NCBI GenBank assembly: GCA_026391695.1
Contig: JAPLDP010000033.1
Location: 1-64,000 of the forward strand
DNA: 64,000 nucleotides
From: Bacteroidota bacterium
Lineage (GTDB): Bacteria > Bacteroidota > Bacteroidia > Bacteroidales > JAGONC01
Reading direction: 5' to 3'
Both the position numbers and the translations under genes were made by a program. The notes under the pieces were generated by a model that saw only the letters and a program-made list of their open reading frames with translations, was not told where the DNA came from and made no database searches. Numbering within the stretch: position 1 is the first letter of the stretch; the number at the start of each line of letters is the position of its first letter. Below are positions 43,677-53,158 of the stretch, piece after piece.

Positions 43677-44667
43677 CATTCAAATTCTTTTAGTCTTAAT
43701 TATTCTGATTGCCATCATTTTTGATTACACAAATGGTGTTCATGACAGTGCCAATGCCATTGCGACAGTTGTATCGACAAAGGTGTTGTCCCCGCGACAG
43801 GCGGTAATGATGGCAGCAGTGTTGAATCTTCTTGGCGCTTTTCTGGGAACGCATGTTGCATCGACCATCGGAAAAGGTATTGTCAATGCTGAAATGATTG
43901 CTAATAATCAGGTACTCATCCTCGCCGCACTGGTGGGGGCAATAATCTGGAACCTGATAACATGGTTTTTCGGACTTCCTTCCTCATCTTCACATGCCCT
44001 GATTGGTGGGCTGATTGGCGCAGCGATTGGGTATAAAGGCTGGGCATCGCTAAATTATTCAACCATCATTGATAAAATAATCATTCCGCTCTTCATGTCG
44101 CCTATAGCAGGATTTATTGGTGGTTACCTTTTAATGCTGATGCTGGCATGGATAACTTACAACTATAAGCCAAGAAAAGTTAGCAAGATGTTCCGCAAGC
44201 TTCAGATCGTTTCGGCCGCTTTCATGGCCTTGAGCCATGGCAATAATGATGCGCAGAAGACGATGGGAATCATAACTCTGGCTCTCCTCCTGTTTCACGT
44301 CATTCCGGCCTTTGAGGTGCCTTTATGGGTAAAAATATCCTGTGCCTTGGCAATGACAATCGGTACTGCCAACGGGGGCTGGAAAATAATCAAGACAATG
44401 GGTCATAAGATCTTTAGAATGGTACCTATTCATGGTTTTGCCGCTGAAACTTCCGCTTCTCTGGTCATCATGTCTGCTTCCCTTTTTGGCGCTCCCATAA
44501 GTACAACCCATGTCATTTCCTCTTCTATTCTGGGTGTGGGATCTTCCAAGAGAATATCAGCTGTCAGGTGGATGGTGGCAGGGAATATGGTCGTTGCCTG
44601 GATTCTGACAATACCCGCATCTGCCATTGCCGGGGCGATTTGTTTTTATATTTTTAGTCTTTTCTGA
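43669..44667 (+). CDS. inorganic phosphate transporter, PiT family
   Basis: Proton- or sodium-coupled low-affinity phosphate transporter in the inner membrane; 332 residues, about ten membrane segments. Both halves carry the PiT signature: DYTNGVHDSANAIATVVST near residues 14-32 and ALSHGNNDAQKTMGII near residue 190. The segment PISTTHVISSSILGVGSSKR also fits. Coupled to DUF47 upstream. Bases 44668-44722 show nothing further. Confidence 0.93.
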   Translation: MPDIQILLVLIILIAIIFDYTNGVHDSANAIATVVSTKVLSPRQAVMMAAVLNLLGAFLGTHVASTIGKGIVNAEMIANNQVLILAALVGAIIWNLITWFFGLPSSSSHALIGGLIGAAIGYKGWASLNYSTIIDKIIIPLFMSPIAGFIGGYLLMLMLAWITYNYKPRKVSKMFRKLQIVSAAFMALSHGNNDAQKTMGIITLALLLFHVIPAFEVPLWVKISCALAMTIGTANGGWKIIKTMGHKIFRMVPIHGFAAETSASLVIMSASLFGAPISTTHVISSSILGVGSSKRISAVRWMVAGNMVVAWILTIPASAIAGAICFYIFSLF

Positions 44668-44722
44668 TGGCACATTGATGATTGCCTTTATAGCATACAG
44701 GAAATCCTGAAATAAATTATAT

Positions 44723-45838
44723 ATGAGATTCAAGTCGATATGGATGTCGTTTTTGCCCGTAATAATGGTCTGCATGATTTGTGCCGGCCAGCAAAAAACG
44801 CAGTATACCCGCTGGTCGCTTGCCGATATTATTTATGATTTTGAAGGATTACCTGTATATGATAAGCTCATAACAGGCGGACCCCAGGTTGAAAGTCTCG
44901 ATTCAAAGGGTGGGGAACTTTTGCTCTATTTGACACCAAAGAGTAGTTATGATTGCAGGCAGACTTTCAGGATCGGATGGCGGTTTGATCAGGATGTCAC
45001 CGACCTGGCTGAGGGACAGACTATCAACGTGGAGGTGTTCAGCTATCCGGTCATTGATACAGTCAGGGGACTGCTGGATTGCTATCGGGATGCAAGGGAA
45101 GTGCAAAGCGACAACGACTGGCTGCATGTACGTTTTACTGTTGGCGACTCAACGGGTATAGCCAGTAAGCCTGATTTATCCTTTTACTGGGAGAAAACAT
45201 CCTATCTTTTCAGCCTCAGCAAAACTGTTGATGCTGCACTTGTCTATACCGGCAACGGAGTGCCGGCAGCGAGCGCTTCCGGATCTTTCATGGTCAAAGA
45301 CGGTATTGATGATGCCGGCACAGACAATGCACCTTTTGGAACTTTTACATTTGAGGTCAACAAAAAGGGTGTATACTGTTTCCGTGTTGCATATCTTTTT
45401 AATGGTATGGAATCCGATATCTCTCCTCCCGGGATAGAACGGTTGCTGATGGATAAACTTGTTGTTGATCACACCATGGCAGAAGGTAGTAAGAATCCGG
45501 TGATGAGTATTTCTTTGATCGGACTGCTTGAAGATGCTGTTGGAAGGGAGCTGAAAATAGCAGTACGGTTCATGGATAGCTACCGAAAGCCATTACCCTG
45601 TTTGCACGGAGATACGATCCATTGCGAGCCTAATGGTAATTCCGTATCATACTCCCCTGTTATTTCTGTGCCAGTCCGGCAATATTATTTGCAGGATCTG
45701 AAAATTGAAATGCCTTATTCTGCCCTTAACATTTCCACCTCCCAAACCAGACATCTGGTCTCGGTGTATGCGGAAGTCTTTCTCGACGGAAATAGTATTG
45801 GTACGTCAAAATCTGCGCAGACTACTTTTTTCTGGTAG
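44723..45838 (+). CDS. exported protein of unknown function
   Basis: A 371-residue protein with a signal peptide (about residues 1-22, ending ICAG). I do not recognise the mature part. It begins TRWSLADIIYDFEGLPVYDKLITGGP and contains an SSYDCRQTFRIGWRF segment and an alternating hydrophobic pattern suggesting beta structure. It lacks a T9SS tail, so it is probably periplasmic or outer-membrane linked. It follows the phosphate transporter by 55 bases, and is convergent with the T9SS gene at 46051. Confidence 0.7.
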   Translation: MRFKSIWMSFLPVIMVCMICAGQQKTQYTRWSLADIIYDFEGLPVYDKLITGGPQVESLDSKGGELLLYLTPKSSYDCRQTFRIGWRFDQDVTDLAEGQTINVEVFSYPVIDTVRGLLDCYRDAREVQSDNDWLHVRFTVGDSTGIASKPDLSFYWEKTSYLFSLSKTVDAALVYTGNGVPAASASGSFMVKDGIDDAGTDNAPFGTFTFEVNKKGVYCFRVAYLFNGMESDISPPGIERLLMDKLVVDHTMAEGSKNPVMSISLIGLLEDAVGRELKIAVRFMDSYRKPLPCLHGDTIHCEPNGNSVSYSPVISVPVRQYYLQDLKIEMPYSALNISTSQTRHLVSVYAEVFLDGNSIGTSKSAQTTFFW

Positions 45839-45883
45839 AATATCAGGAAATATATTGACTCTTTCGTGCAGTGACACTTATTA

Positions 45884-45960
45884 TTCACCACAGTAGTCAC
45901 AATAGATCACAATAGAAAAAATAATTCCCTATTGTGTCCTATTGTGGCTATTGTGGTAAA
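45884..45960. repeat. long hairpin of CACAATAG repeats between convergent genes
   Basis: Arms 45884-45915 and 45929-45960 pair at 27 of 32 positions around a 13-base AT-rich loop. The left arm repeats CACAATAG and the right arm CTATTGTG. Its place between two converging transcription units fits a two-way terminator. Confidence 0.75.
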
Positions 45961-45962
45961 AC

Positions 45963-46055
45963 TCATTTGTATACTATCATTTTCTTTGTGTCAATCATTC
46001 CATTTGCCTGAAGTTGATAGAAATACACTCCCGCCGGCAACCCTGACGCATCAAA
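45963..46055 (-). pseudogene. second, out-of-frame T9SS tail after the 46051 gene
   Basis: Reads FDASGLPAGVYFYQLQANG then MIDTKKMIVYK and a stop, a well-formed T9SS type A tail end. It starts in the stop-codon region of the upstream gene but in another frame, and has no start codon. That upstream gene already ends with its own complete tail. Confidence 0.7.
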
Positions 46056-46947
46056 AATCAGGGACAATAAATCTCCCAAAATAGTGATTCTCTTTATCGT
46101 CAACATATACTAAGTATGTGCCAGGGGGCAGATCACCAACATTGATGTGTTGTACCGGGGATATTCCGGTAAAGGTTTTCACTTTGATCCCCAATGTATT
46201 GATGATGGAAAAGGTCTTTTGTGAATGATCGCTTTTTGGGATTTCAATCGTTATGACATCATAACAGGGATTCGGATAGATCAGTAGTGAACCACCTGTG
46301 AGTTCCGGTATGCCAATATTTAACGTAGCCGTGGCACGTAGAAGAAATACACCGGGATTGGCGGCTATCATCGATAGCTTCTGCCAGGTCGTACCATCTT
46401 GGTACCAAGCGAGATCCTGAGCTGTATACGGTCCATTTTCATCGTAACCTACCCAGTTTGTGCTATTAAGAGTATTATTCCATTTCACCATGGCATAGAA
46501 TTTACCTGTGAACGGGATATTGTTCACATTTACAACCACCCAGTCATCGTTTGGTGGAGTGAATAAACCGGAAGAGCCTATCAGATTCCGGGTCGAATCG
46601 AAGACATCAATACTCACCTGCGCGTTACCATGGATTTCATTTGTCACAAAGTACAATTTAAATGACTGTATAGCACCAGTGGCAGTGGGTGGGACCGGGA
46701 ATTCATTGCCCATCCAGCCTATATATCCCGGATTGACAGCCCAACCGTTTTCCGAAGTGCTATCATCAAAGATATATTCGGTAGTCCCCGGAAATGCGAT
46801 ATAATCTTGTGTCATCCGGTTCTGATTCATTGGAGTCAGCTTTTCCGAATGAGATAAAAACTGGACCTGACTTTGAGAATTTAAGGCAATCATGATTAAA
46901 ATGAGAGTCGCCGTTTGTCTGCTGCATTTTATAAAAGTTGTCTTCAT
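46051..46947 (-). CDS. T9SS type A sorting protein, beta-sandwich
   Basis: A 298-residue secreted protein. Signal peptide residues 1-26 (ending NSQSQ). The central domain (about 55-205) starts EYIFDDSTSENGWAVNPGYIGWMGN and looks like a carbohydrate-binding or jelly-roll beta-sandwich found in choice-of-anchor-type proteins. The last ~80 residues are a T9SS tail (IYPNPCYDVITIEIPK, SIINTLGIKVKTF, LPPGTYLVYV, GRFIV). Divergent space with the lipoprotein gene is 412 bases. Confidence 0.85.
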   Translation of the reverse strand: MKTTFIKCSRQTATLILIMIALNSQSQVQFLSHSEKLTPMNQNRMTQDYIAFPGTTEYIFDDSTSENGWAVNPGYIGWMGNEFPVPPTATGAIQSFKLYFVTNEIHGNAQVSIDVFDSTRNLIGSSGLFTPPNDDWVVVNVNNIPFTGKFYAMVKWNNTLNSTNWVGYDENGPYTAQDLAWYQDGTTWQKLSMIAANPGVFLLRATATLNIGIPELTGGSLLIYPNPCYDVITIEIPKSDHSQKTFSIINTLGIKVKTFTGISPVQHINVGDLPPGTYLVYVDDKENHYFGRFIVPDF

Positions 46948-47002
46948 TTTGGATAGGTTAGATTAACTTGTTTGATATTTGGTGCTTGAAATTTATTTGG
47001 TA

Positions 47003-47044
47003 TCCCGGCAGAGTCGGGATTTCGCTCAGCTTCGCTTCGCTCAA
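47003..47044 (+). repeat. dispersed palindromic repeat, copy D
   Basis: Begins TCCCGGCAGAGTCGGGATTT and continues CGCTCAGCTTCGCTTCGCTCAA; same family as copies A-F, lacking the perfect CCGAC/GTCGG pair on its left. Confidence 0.7.
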
Positions 47045-47241
47045 TTTGGTATCTGAGATTTTACTTACACAGTTAAATTTTCTATAAAAATAGGGTAAAA
47101 GATTTTTTTATGGTTTTGTCTTTCATTTTACTCAAAAATACGAATAAAATAATAGCTGGAAATTGAAAATTTTTAGTGAATTTCTAATCCAGTATGTTCA
47201 GAGAGTTTTTTCAATAGAATATAGTTCCAGTTAAAATTATA

Positions 47242-47249
47242 TAACTTTG
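47242..47249 (+). promoter_or_regulatory. -7 promoter element, TAACTTTG
   Basis: Matches TAnnTTTG about 110 bases upstream of the lipoprotein gene at 47360. Confidence 0.35.
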
Positions 47250-47359
47250 TTTATCAAATTGATCATTGTTCATGAATTCTGTTGATCGATTTAGAGTATT
47301 TACCAGGCAACTTTTAAAAACATGTCTGGTCTATATAATAAAATAAATAAATTTCAGTC

Positions 47360-47863
47360 ATGAAGAGGAGATATTTTCTTTTAACCGGAATTATACCATT
47401 AATTTTTGCTGTTGGATGCCACAAAGATGATCATAATGATGAACATGCTACAATTCAGGTTGCTCATTCCGATTGCAAAGCTCTGTCGTCATCTGACAGG
47501 CAAACCGTTGCTGATAGCAATGAAAGTTGCATAGAATATGAATATTTTCTGCAGCAAAATAAATTAATTTTGAAACATATCAATGCTGGGTTTAATTGCT
47601 GTCCGGAAGATATTTATTGTACTTTGACTGTAACAAATGATACGATAAAAATCCAGGAATTTGAGCAGGCACCGCTCTGCGAGTGTGAGTGCCTGTATGA
47701 TCTTGATATAGAGATCACGGATATCATTATAGGACAGTATCAGGTGATCGTTGAGGAACCCTATTGTTATGACCAGGTAAAGCTTGACTTTACTGTTGAT
47801 TTGTCTGAGAATCCGAGCGGAATATATTGCGTGGAAAGAAATGAGTATCCCTGGGGATTTTAA
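47360..47863 (+). CDS. small Cys-rich lipoprotein, unknown
   Basis: A 167-residue predicted lipoprotein: hydrophobic signal ending FAVG with lipidated Cys20, then a charged HKDDHNDEH stretch that may bind metal. The mature part has about ten cysteines in pairs (NCCPEDIYC, CECECLY), suggesting disulfides in an exported beta domain. I do not recognise the family. The next gene starts 49 bases later. Confidence 0.7.
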   Translation: MKRRYFLLTGIIPLIFAVGCHKDDHNDEHATIQVAHSDCKALSSSDRQTVADSNESCIEYEYFLQQNKLILKHINAGFNCCPEDIYCTLTVTNDTIKIQEFEQAPLCECECLYDLDIEITDIIIGQYQVIVEEPYCYDQVKLDFTVDLSENPSGIYCVERNEYPWGF

Positions 47864-47912
47864 TTCCTGCTCAATATTTTCAACTTTCTTTTTTTTTAAA
47901 TAGCTGAACTTT

Positions 47913-48428
47913 ATGAAAACACGGTGCATATTGACTATCGCTCTTTGCGGGATTATTATGATGCTTTATGGACAACCACAGGCAGATACCTGGAAGCAAT
48001 GGAGTTCATTAATTGGTGACTGGAAAGGTGAGGGAAGCGGTCAACCCGGCCAGGGAGGCGGAACATTTTCATTTAAACCGGACCTGGATAATAATATCCT
48101 TGTCAGGAAAAACCATTCCGAATATCCGGCAATGGAAAATAATCCTGAAATTATCCACGACGACCTGATGATTATTTACCCTGATAATAATGGTAGTCCG
48201 GTAAACGCTATTTATTTTGATAATGAAGGACACGTTATAAATTATACAATAACTTACCCTGACAATGCAATTATCCTGACGAGTGAAAAGATTCAGGGTA
48301 TGCCGACCTTCAGGTTATCATATATCTTTCTTGACAAAGAAACGGTGAGCGTGAAATTTGAACTTTCCCAGGATTCGGAAAAGTTCACGACCTATATTGA
48401 AGGCAAATCCAAACGAGTCAATAATTAA
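47913..48428 (+). CDS. exported nitrobindin/lipocalin-like beta-barrel protein
   Basis: A 171-residue protein with a signal peptide (residues 1-20, ending MLYG). The mature part begins WSSLIGDWKGEGSGQPGQGGGTFSF, close to the GxWxGxG start of nitrobindin/DUF1794-like calycin barrels. It then alternates strands (NNILVRKNHSEY, AIYFDNEGHVINYTITY). A small-molecule-binding role is inferred from fold only. It is 12 bases before mgsA. Confidence 0.65.
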   Translation: MKTRCILTIALCGIIMMLYGQPQADTWKQWSSLIGDWKGEGSGQPGQGGGTFSFKPDLDNNILVRKNHSEYPAMENNPEIIHDDLMIIYPDNNGSPVNAIYFDNEGHVINYTITYPDNAIILTSEKIQGMPTFRLSYIFLDKETVSVKFELSQDSEKFTTYIEGKSKRVNN

Positions 48429-48440
48429 CTTTCAATACTT

Positions 48441-48926
48441 ATGCCTGAACAGGAAACAACGATTGTGAAACGTATTGCCCTTGTGGCACATGACAACTGT
48501 AAAAAAGACCTGGTTGAATGGGTGGAATGGAACTGGGATTACCTAGTAAACCATACGCTTATCTGCACAGGTACCACCGGCAAGGTTGTCGAAGATGCCT
48601 TGAATGCCAAAATGGGGGAGGGACAGACCTTGAAAGAGAGCATGATCAAGCTGAAATCCGGCCCATTTGGTGGCGACCAGCAGCTTGGTGCCATGATTGC
48701 CGAAGGTAAGATCGATATCCTGATCTTCTTCTGGGATCCGATGCTGCCCCATCCGCATGAGGTAGATGTCAAAGCATTGCTCAGAATATCAGTTCTTTAT
48801 AATGTTCCAACGGCTTGCAACCGCTCCACTGCCGACTTTATCATTTCATCCCAGTTATTCAAGGAAAAATATGAACCTGCTGTGAGGGATTATTCCGAAT
48901 ACCTCACGAGAGATTTGCCATTGTGA
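48441..48926 (+). CDS. mgsA: methylglyoxal synthase
   Basis: Converts dihydroxyacetone phosphate to methylglyoxal and phosphate, an overflow route from glycolysis when phosphate is short. 161 residues, normal length. The core has catalytic Asp79 in SGPFGGDQQLGA, Asp99 in FFWDPM, the phosphate-binding STGTTG-like TGTTGKVVE, and the C-terminal PTACNRSTADF. It does not look like an operon member of the barrel gene functionally, though the 12-base gap suggests co-transcription. Confidence 0.94.
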   Translation: MPEQETTIVKRIALVAHDNCKKDLVEWVEWNWDYLVNHTLICTGTTGKVVEDALNAKMGEGQTLKESMIKLKSGPFGGDQQLGAMIAEGKIDILIFFWDPMLPHPHEVDVKALLRISVLYNVPTACNRSTADFIISSQLFKEKYEPAVRDYSEYLTRDLPL

Positions 48927-48959
48927 GAGTGGTTTAAGCGATATTGCATATATATTTAT

Positions 48960-48967
48960 TAGCTTTG
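48960..48967 (+). promoter_or_regulatory. -7 promoter element, TAGCTTTG
   Basis: Matches TAnnTTTG, 137 bases before the large T9SS protein gene. The gap 48927-49104 shows nothing else. Confidence 0.35.
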
Positions 48968-49104
48968 TATTATAATATATTTGATTAAACTGAATATCTT
49001 GTTTTTGTATTATTAAATGAATGCCCTATCAGCAAAAAGTTTAATAGCATAAGATAATATCATGATCATTTCTTAAGATAGAAAAGCAATAATATATTGA
49101 AAAT

Positions 49105-52100
49105 ATGACACAATCTATAAGGTCATTATTATTTCTCTTTCTTTTGACTTTCATTTATAGTGCAGGAAAAACTCAAAATATATGGTTCGTTAGTGACGCT
49201 GGTGATAATGGAGTGGGTACATTGCGAAACCTGATCTCGTCAGCAAATGATGGTGATACTATCAAATTTGCAGAATCCATTGATACGGGATATCTGACAT
49301 CGGGGGAATTACTGATTGACAAATCGCTGAGTATCATAGGTAATGATGTTTGCATTATTAGGGACACTATCAATACGGTACAATTTTTCAGGATTATAAA
49401 TATTTCAGACTCAGTAACGGACAATACTGTCTTTTTTCAGGGACTTCAATTTCTTTATGGCCGGACACGAGAAGAAAATATTGATATTGAACCAGGAGCA
49501 GGTATTTATATAGCGAACGGCACCTTGTTGATGAAGGATTGCATGGTGAAATACAATAAAACCGGTGATGGCAAGGTAGGAGAAGATGGCGATGATGGCG
49601 GTGGAATTTACAATTGCGGAAACCTCATCATGAATAATTGCGATATATCAAATAATCGTGCTGGAAATGGCGGCATCGGCATTCCTCAACCTCCTGATGA
49701 TACTGGAGGTGATGGTGGCAATGGAGGCGCAATATATAACCGGGGCAATCTTCATCTGATAGATTGTACAATTAATTTTAACAATGCAGGACATGGCGGA
49801 TATTGTTACGGACAATATCACTCAGATGCTGAAGGGGGAGAAGGCGGTTGTGGCGGGGCTGTTTACAATACAGGTGAATTACTAATTGAGCGATGTTTTT
49901 TTAGTAACAATTCTTCAGGTAATGGAGGTGGTGCAGGTGGAGATTTTTCATCACTAGCAAAAGATGGTGGTAAAGGCGGAGTGATAATTAACTTCGGTGT
50001 TTGCAATCTATTGCTTTCAGCATTATCGGAAAACTTTACCGGTAAGGGAGGTGATGGAGGAGGTGCAGTCTATGTAACAGTTCATGGAAATGGGGGGGAT
50101 GGTGGCGCCATCTCGAACCATGGTGTATTTAAGGCTATCAATTGTCTGATGGCTGGGAATCAAACGGGTATAGGCGGCCATCCGACATATTCCAGATCCG
50201 GGAATGGAGGCGGGATATTCTGCGCAGATAACACAATCAGCCTGATTAATTGTACTATTGCAAAAAACAGATGCTCAAGTAATGATGATAAAATTATGAG
50301 CGGACGGTTAAGTAGCATAGGTGGAGGTGTGCAAGTTGATAATGGGCAATTAAACCTGGACAATACAATTATTGCATTAAATCTTTCAGAAAGTCACCCC
50401 GAGGGGGATGATCTGAGTGGAACAGGAATTTCAGACTATTCACTTATTACCTGTCTTCCGGAAGGAAATTTATCCGGGCAGGGCAACCTGATAGGAATAT
50501 ATCCATTATTTGTCAATGATACAAATTACCGTTTATCATCCAATAGCCCGGCAATAAATACAGGAAATCCCGACACATCCGATCTTAATCTACCTCCTGT
50601 TGATCTTGACAGCCTGCCCCGGATCCTGCAAAATATTGATATGGGCGCTTATGAATACCAGTATCCTATCTCTTCCGGAAGGCTCATGGTTTATCCGGAT
50701 ACATTAGTAATCAGGGCAGTGGGTGGACAAACGGCATTCATAGATAGCATTTTCATTAAGAATATTGGTGAAGGTAATCTTACGATTTTTTCTGTTTTAT
50801 CAGAAATACCATTTGAAATAAAAAGAGCCGGTCAAACCGGTTGGGGTTATGAAATTGAGGCCTATATTCTGCCACCAAATGAAAGTGATACGGTTATGGT
50901 CAGATTTTATCCACCAGATACTGGTTATTATTTCTGTGATATAAATGTGAACAGTAACGATCCTGATTTCCCATTGAAGACCGTATACGTTAAATCATAC
51001 TATTATGCTTGTCATGAATTATCGGGTACTATTGAACAGGATTCCACCCTAACTGGATGCGTATATATTACAGGAAATGTGATTGTTCCCAACGGTGTGA
51101 CCCTTTACGTTGAACCTGGATGCACGGTCAAGTTTGACGGAAAGTATAATTTAGTTATTAATGGGAAAATCCTGGCATTAGGCTCATTGAATGACAAGAT
51201 TACTTTTACAGGGATTATGCCCTGGGAATCACCGGAAGAACTTGAGAATTGGAGTGGTATCCTGATTCACGGTACCTCTCCTGGTCATATTGACACTGCT
51301 GTATTTAATCATTGCATTTTTGAATATGCAAATCCTGGACCGGCTGTGGATATTTCTGAATATGCACATGTCAGAATGTCAAATTCACTATTTAGATTTA
51401 ACGCTGGGGGGATTTCATGTTATTCCTCAGTGCATCCGCATGATTTCTCTGATCCATTATTAGTGCTTAATAACTCGATATTTCACAACAACATTCGAGG
51501 AAGTGGTGGAGGTGTTTTTGTATATTATTCTGTCGTTTCGAATGTTCTATTTTATAATAATGTAGCTACCGGTACTTATCATTATGATGGTGGTGGGGGA
51601 GCAGCTGCATTTTATTCAACCCTAATGAATTGTACGTTTGCAAAAAATATTGCCTATGAAGGAGATGGTATTACCGGAGAGAGGTATATTCTTAGAAATT
51701 CAGTTTTTTATGATGATTGGCCATATTGGTGGGAATGGGGCGCCTCTATAACATACTCGTGCGGGAAATATTATGGATTTTCAGGGAATAATATTGATGC
51801 TGATCCTCTTCTTGTAGACCCGGCAAACAATGATTTCAGATTGTCATCTGCATCCCCTTGTATTGATAGCGGTGATCCGGATACGACTTACCCTTACTTT
51901 CCTGAATATGACCTTGATTTCCATCCACGCATCTATAATAATCGTGTGGATATTGGAGCCTACGAATATCAGATTGTATCTCCACCCCAAATCAGCATCG
52001 ATACGGATGAAATAAACTTCAACAATTGCCCTCTTTTAGTTTCCAAAATCGATTCTCTTTTAGTATATAATTTGGGCACGGATCTGCTGATTCTTGATTC

Positions 52101-52566
52101 TGTTACGGTACCTGAAGGATATGATATCAAACAAGCAAATGGCAGTTATAAGCCTCTTTTAAAAGGAGTGGAAATTATAGGGAATCAGTATATAGCTCTG
52201 TATATACGGTTTTTACCTGAAGAAGGTAAAGAGTATAACGGTTATATCACTATTTACAGCAATGATCCGGAAGAGCCTGTTAGCACTGTATATGTTTCGG
52301 GTTATGGGGTTGATGGTTATGATGAAATAGATCCCTTACAGGTAAAAATTTATCCAAATCCAACTGGAAAAAAACTGGTAATTTCTTCTCCATATTTATT
52401 CACTTCTGTCGAATTAATTGATACACAGGGAAAAACTTACATCAGTAAGGAAGGTAACAAGAATTTCAACATCACATTGGATGTCAATTTTCTAAACAGT
52501 GGAGTATATGTTTTGAAATTAAGGAGTAAGTACCAGGTTATCAATAAAAAAGTGATTATGATGTAA
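49105..52566 (+). CDS. large T9SS protein with parallel beta-helix and Gly-rich repeats
   Basis: A 1153-residue secreted surface protein. Signal peptide residues 1-24. Residues ~30-470 are a right-handed beta-helix rich in Gly and Asn (GDGGNGGAIYNRGNL, GGGIYNCGNL), ending with a choice-of-anchor Q motif (DTSDLNLPPVDLDSLPR, IDMGAYEY). A choice-of-anchor D-like Ig domain follows. A second beta-helix (~650-960) ends with another choice-of-anchor Q motif (FHPRIYNNRVDIGAYEY), then another Ig-like domain. The last ~75 residues are the T9SS tail (IYPNPTGKKLVI, LNSGVYVLKL). Probably an adhesin or glycan-binding protein. Confidence 0.88.
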   Translation: MTQSIRSLLFLFLLTFIYSAGKTQNIWFVSDAGDNGVGTLRNLISSANDGDTIKFAESIDTGYLTSGELLIDKSLSIIGNDVCIIRDTINTVQFFRIINISDSVTDNTVFFQGLQFLYGRTREENIDIEPGAGIYIANGTLLMKDCMVKYNKTGDGKVGEDGDDGGGIYNCGNLIMNNCDISNNRAGNGGIGIPQPPDDTGGDGGNGGAIYNRGNLHLIDCTINFNNAGHGGYCYGQYHSDAEGGEGGCGGAVYNTGELLIERCFFSNNSSGNGGGAGGDFSSLAKDGGKGGVIINFGVCNLLLSALSENFTGKGGDGGGAVYVTVHGNGGDGGAISNHGVFKAINCLMAGNQTGIGGHPTYSRSGNGGGIFCADNTISLINCTIAKNRCSSNDDKIMSGRLSSIGGGVQVDNGQLNLDNTIIALNLSESHPEGDDLSGTGISDYSLITCLPEGNLSGQGNLIGIYPLFVNDTNYRLSSNSPAINTGNPDTSDLNLPPVDLDSLPRILQNIDMGAYEYQYPISSGRLMVYPDTLVIRAVGGQTAFIDSIFIKNIGEGNLTIFSVLSEIPFEIKRAGQTGWGYEIEAYILPPNESDTVMVRFYPPDTGYYFCDINVNSNDPDFPLKTVYVKSYYYACHELSGTIEQDSTLTGCVYITGNVIVPNGVTLYVEPGCTVKFDGKYNLVINGKILALGSLNDKITFTGIMPWESPEELENWSGILIHGTSPGHIDTAVFNHCIFEYANPGPAVDISEYAHVRMSNSLFRFNAGGISCYSSVHPHDFSDPLLVLNNSIFHNNIRGSGGGVFVYYSVVSNVLFYNNVATGTYHYDGGGGAAAFYSTLMNCTFAKNIAYEGDGITGERYILRNSVFYDDWPYWWEWGASITYSCGKYYGFSGNNIDADPLLVDPANNDFRLSSASPCIDSGDPDTTYPYFPEYDLDFHPRIYNNRVDIGAYEYQIVSPPQISIDTDEINFNNCPLLVSKIDSLLVYNLGTDLLILDSVTVPEGYDIKQANGSYKPLLKGVEIIGNQYIALYIRFLPEEGKEYNGYITIYSNDPEEPVSTVYVSGYGVDGYDEIDPLQVKIYPNPTGKKLVISSPYLFTSVELIDTQGKTYISKEGNKNFNITLDVNFLNSGVYVLKLRSKYQVINKKVIMM

Positions 52567-52676
52567 GATGAAATCCTGTCTTCTGATAACTTATCTTCTT
52601 CTGCAACGATCGACTTTGCAGAACTAAAGAAAAACAATAATCGCAATAACCTGACCTTCATCGTTTTGACTGAAAA

Positions 52677-53108
52677 TTAATCCTGTATAGTTACCAAATA
52701 AAATCCCCCCGGCTTCATATTGAGGTCTATTTCATCCTTCTTCATTGGTCCTGGCACTGAATAATTTAACAGAAAATCCTGATTGTGGTAATAAACCGGA
52801 ATTTTTTACCGTCAAGATCCATATGCCGGATTGGTTAATGCTGACATTATGAGGACCTTCAATATTTAATGCGGACAAGTCATTATCAAAATAGGACGAT
52901 ATTTTCAGATCAGAAACATACAGGCCAATCCATGCATCGGTGGTAGGCCCCCATGTTCTGAATTTGAGTTGTACGATTTTACCGGAATAATCTGTAAGGG
53001 GAAATGATATCTCTTCACCTCCCATTATGCTCCAGTTCCCCGCTTCCAGAATATAATTCCATACAACAGTTTCTTCGTCCTCAAAAATGAGGGGTATTTG
53101 CTATGCAA
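52677..53108 (-). pseudogene. fragment of a secreted protein with frameshifted T9SS tail
   Basis: The frame 52732-53108 is open without a good start and encodes a beta-sandwich piece (IFEDEETVVWNYILEAGNW ... VQLKFRTWGP ... NQSGIWILTVKNSG), as in choice-of-anchor/CARDB-type regions. It stops at 52732; in another frame the sequence goes on DEIDLNMKPGGFYLVTIQD to a stop at 52677, a T9SS tail-like end. Missing 5' end and frameshift show decay. Confidence 0.6.
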
Positions 53109-53129
53109 CTAAAAAATTTTCTATCTTTA
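53097..53129 (+). promoter_or_regulatory. promoter with -33 TTTG and -7 TATCTTTA
   Basis: TTTG at 53097-53100 and TATCTTTA at 53122-53129, 21 bases apart (consensus 19), 29 bases ahead of the ATG at 53159. It overlaps the 5' end of the decayed gene on the other strand. Confidence 0.5.
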
Positions 53130-53158
53130 TAATATTGATTAACCTAATATATCATAAA

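Larger units (their letters stand above)
46948..47359. other. 412-bp intergenic region with repeat copy D
   Basis: AT-rich divergent gap with no gene visible. It contains dispersed repeat copy D (47003-47044) and a -7-type element (47242-47249). Nothing else is recognised. Confidence 0.5.

Noticed and set aside
49560-50360. PE-PGRS-like or silk-like gene from another phylum
   Set aside because: The Gly-rich stretch is part of a beta-helix with choice-of-anchor and T9SS regions in the same frame, which is normal for Bacteroidota.
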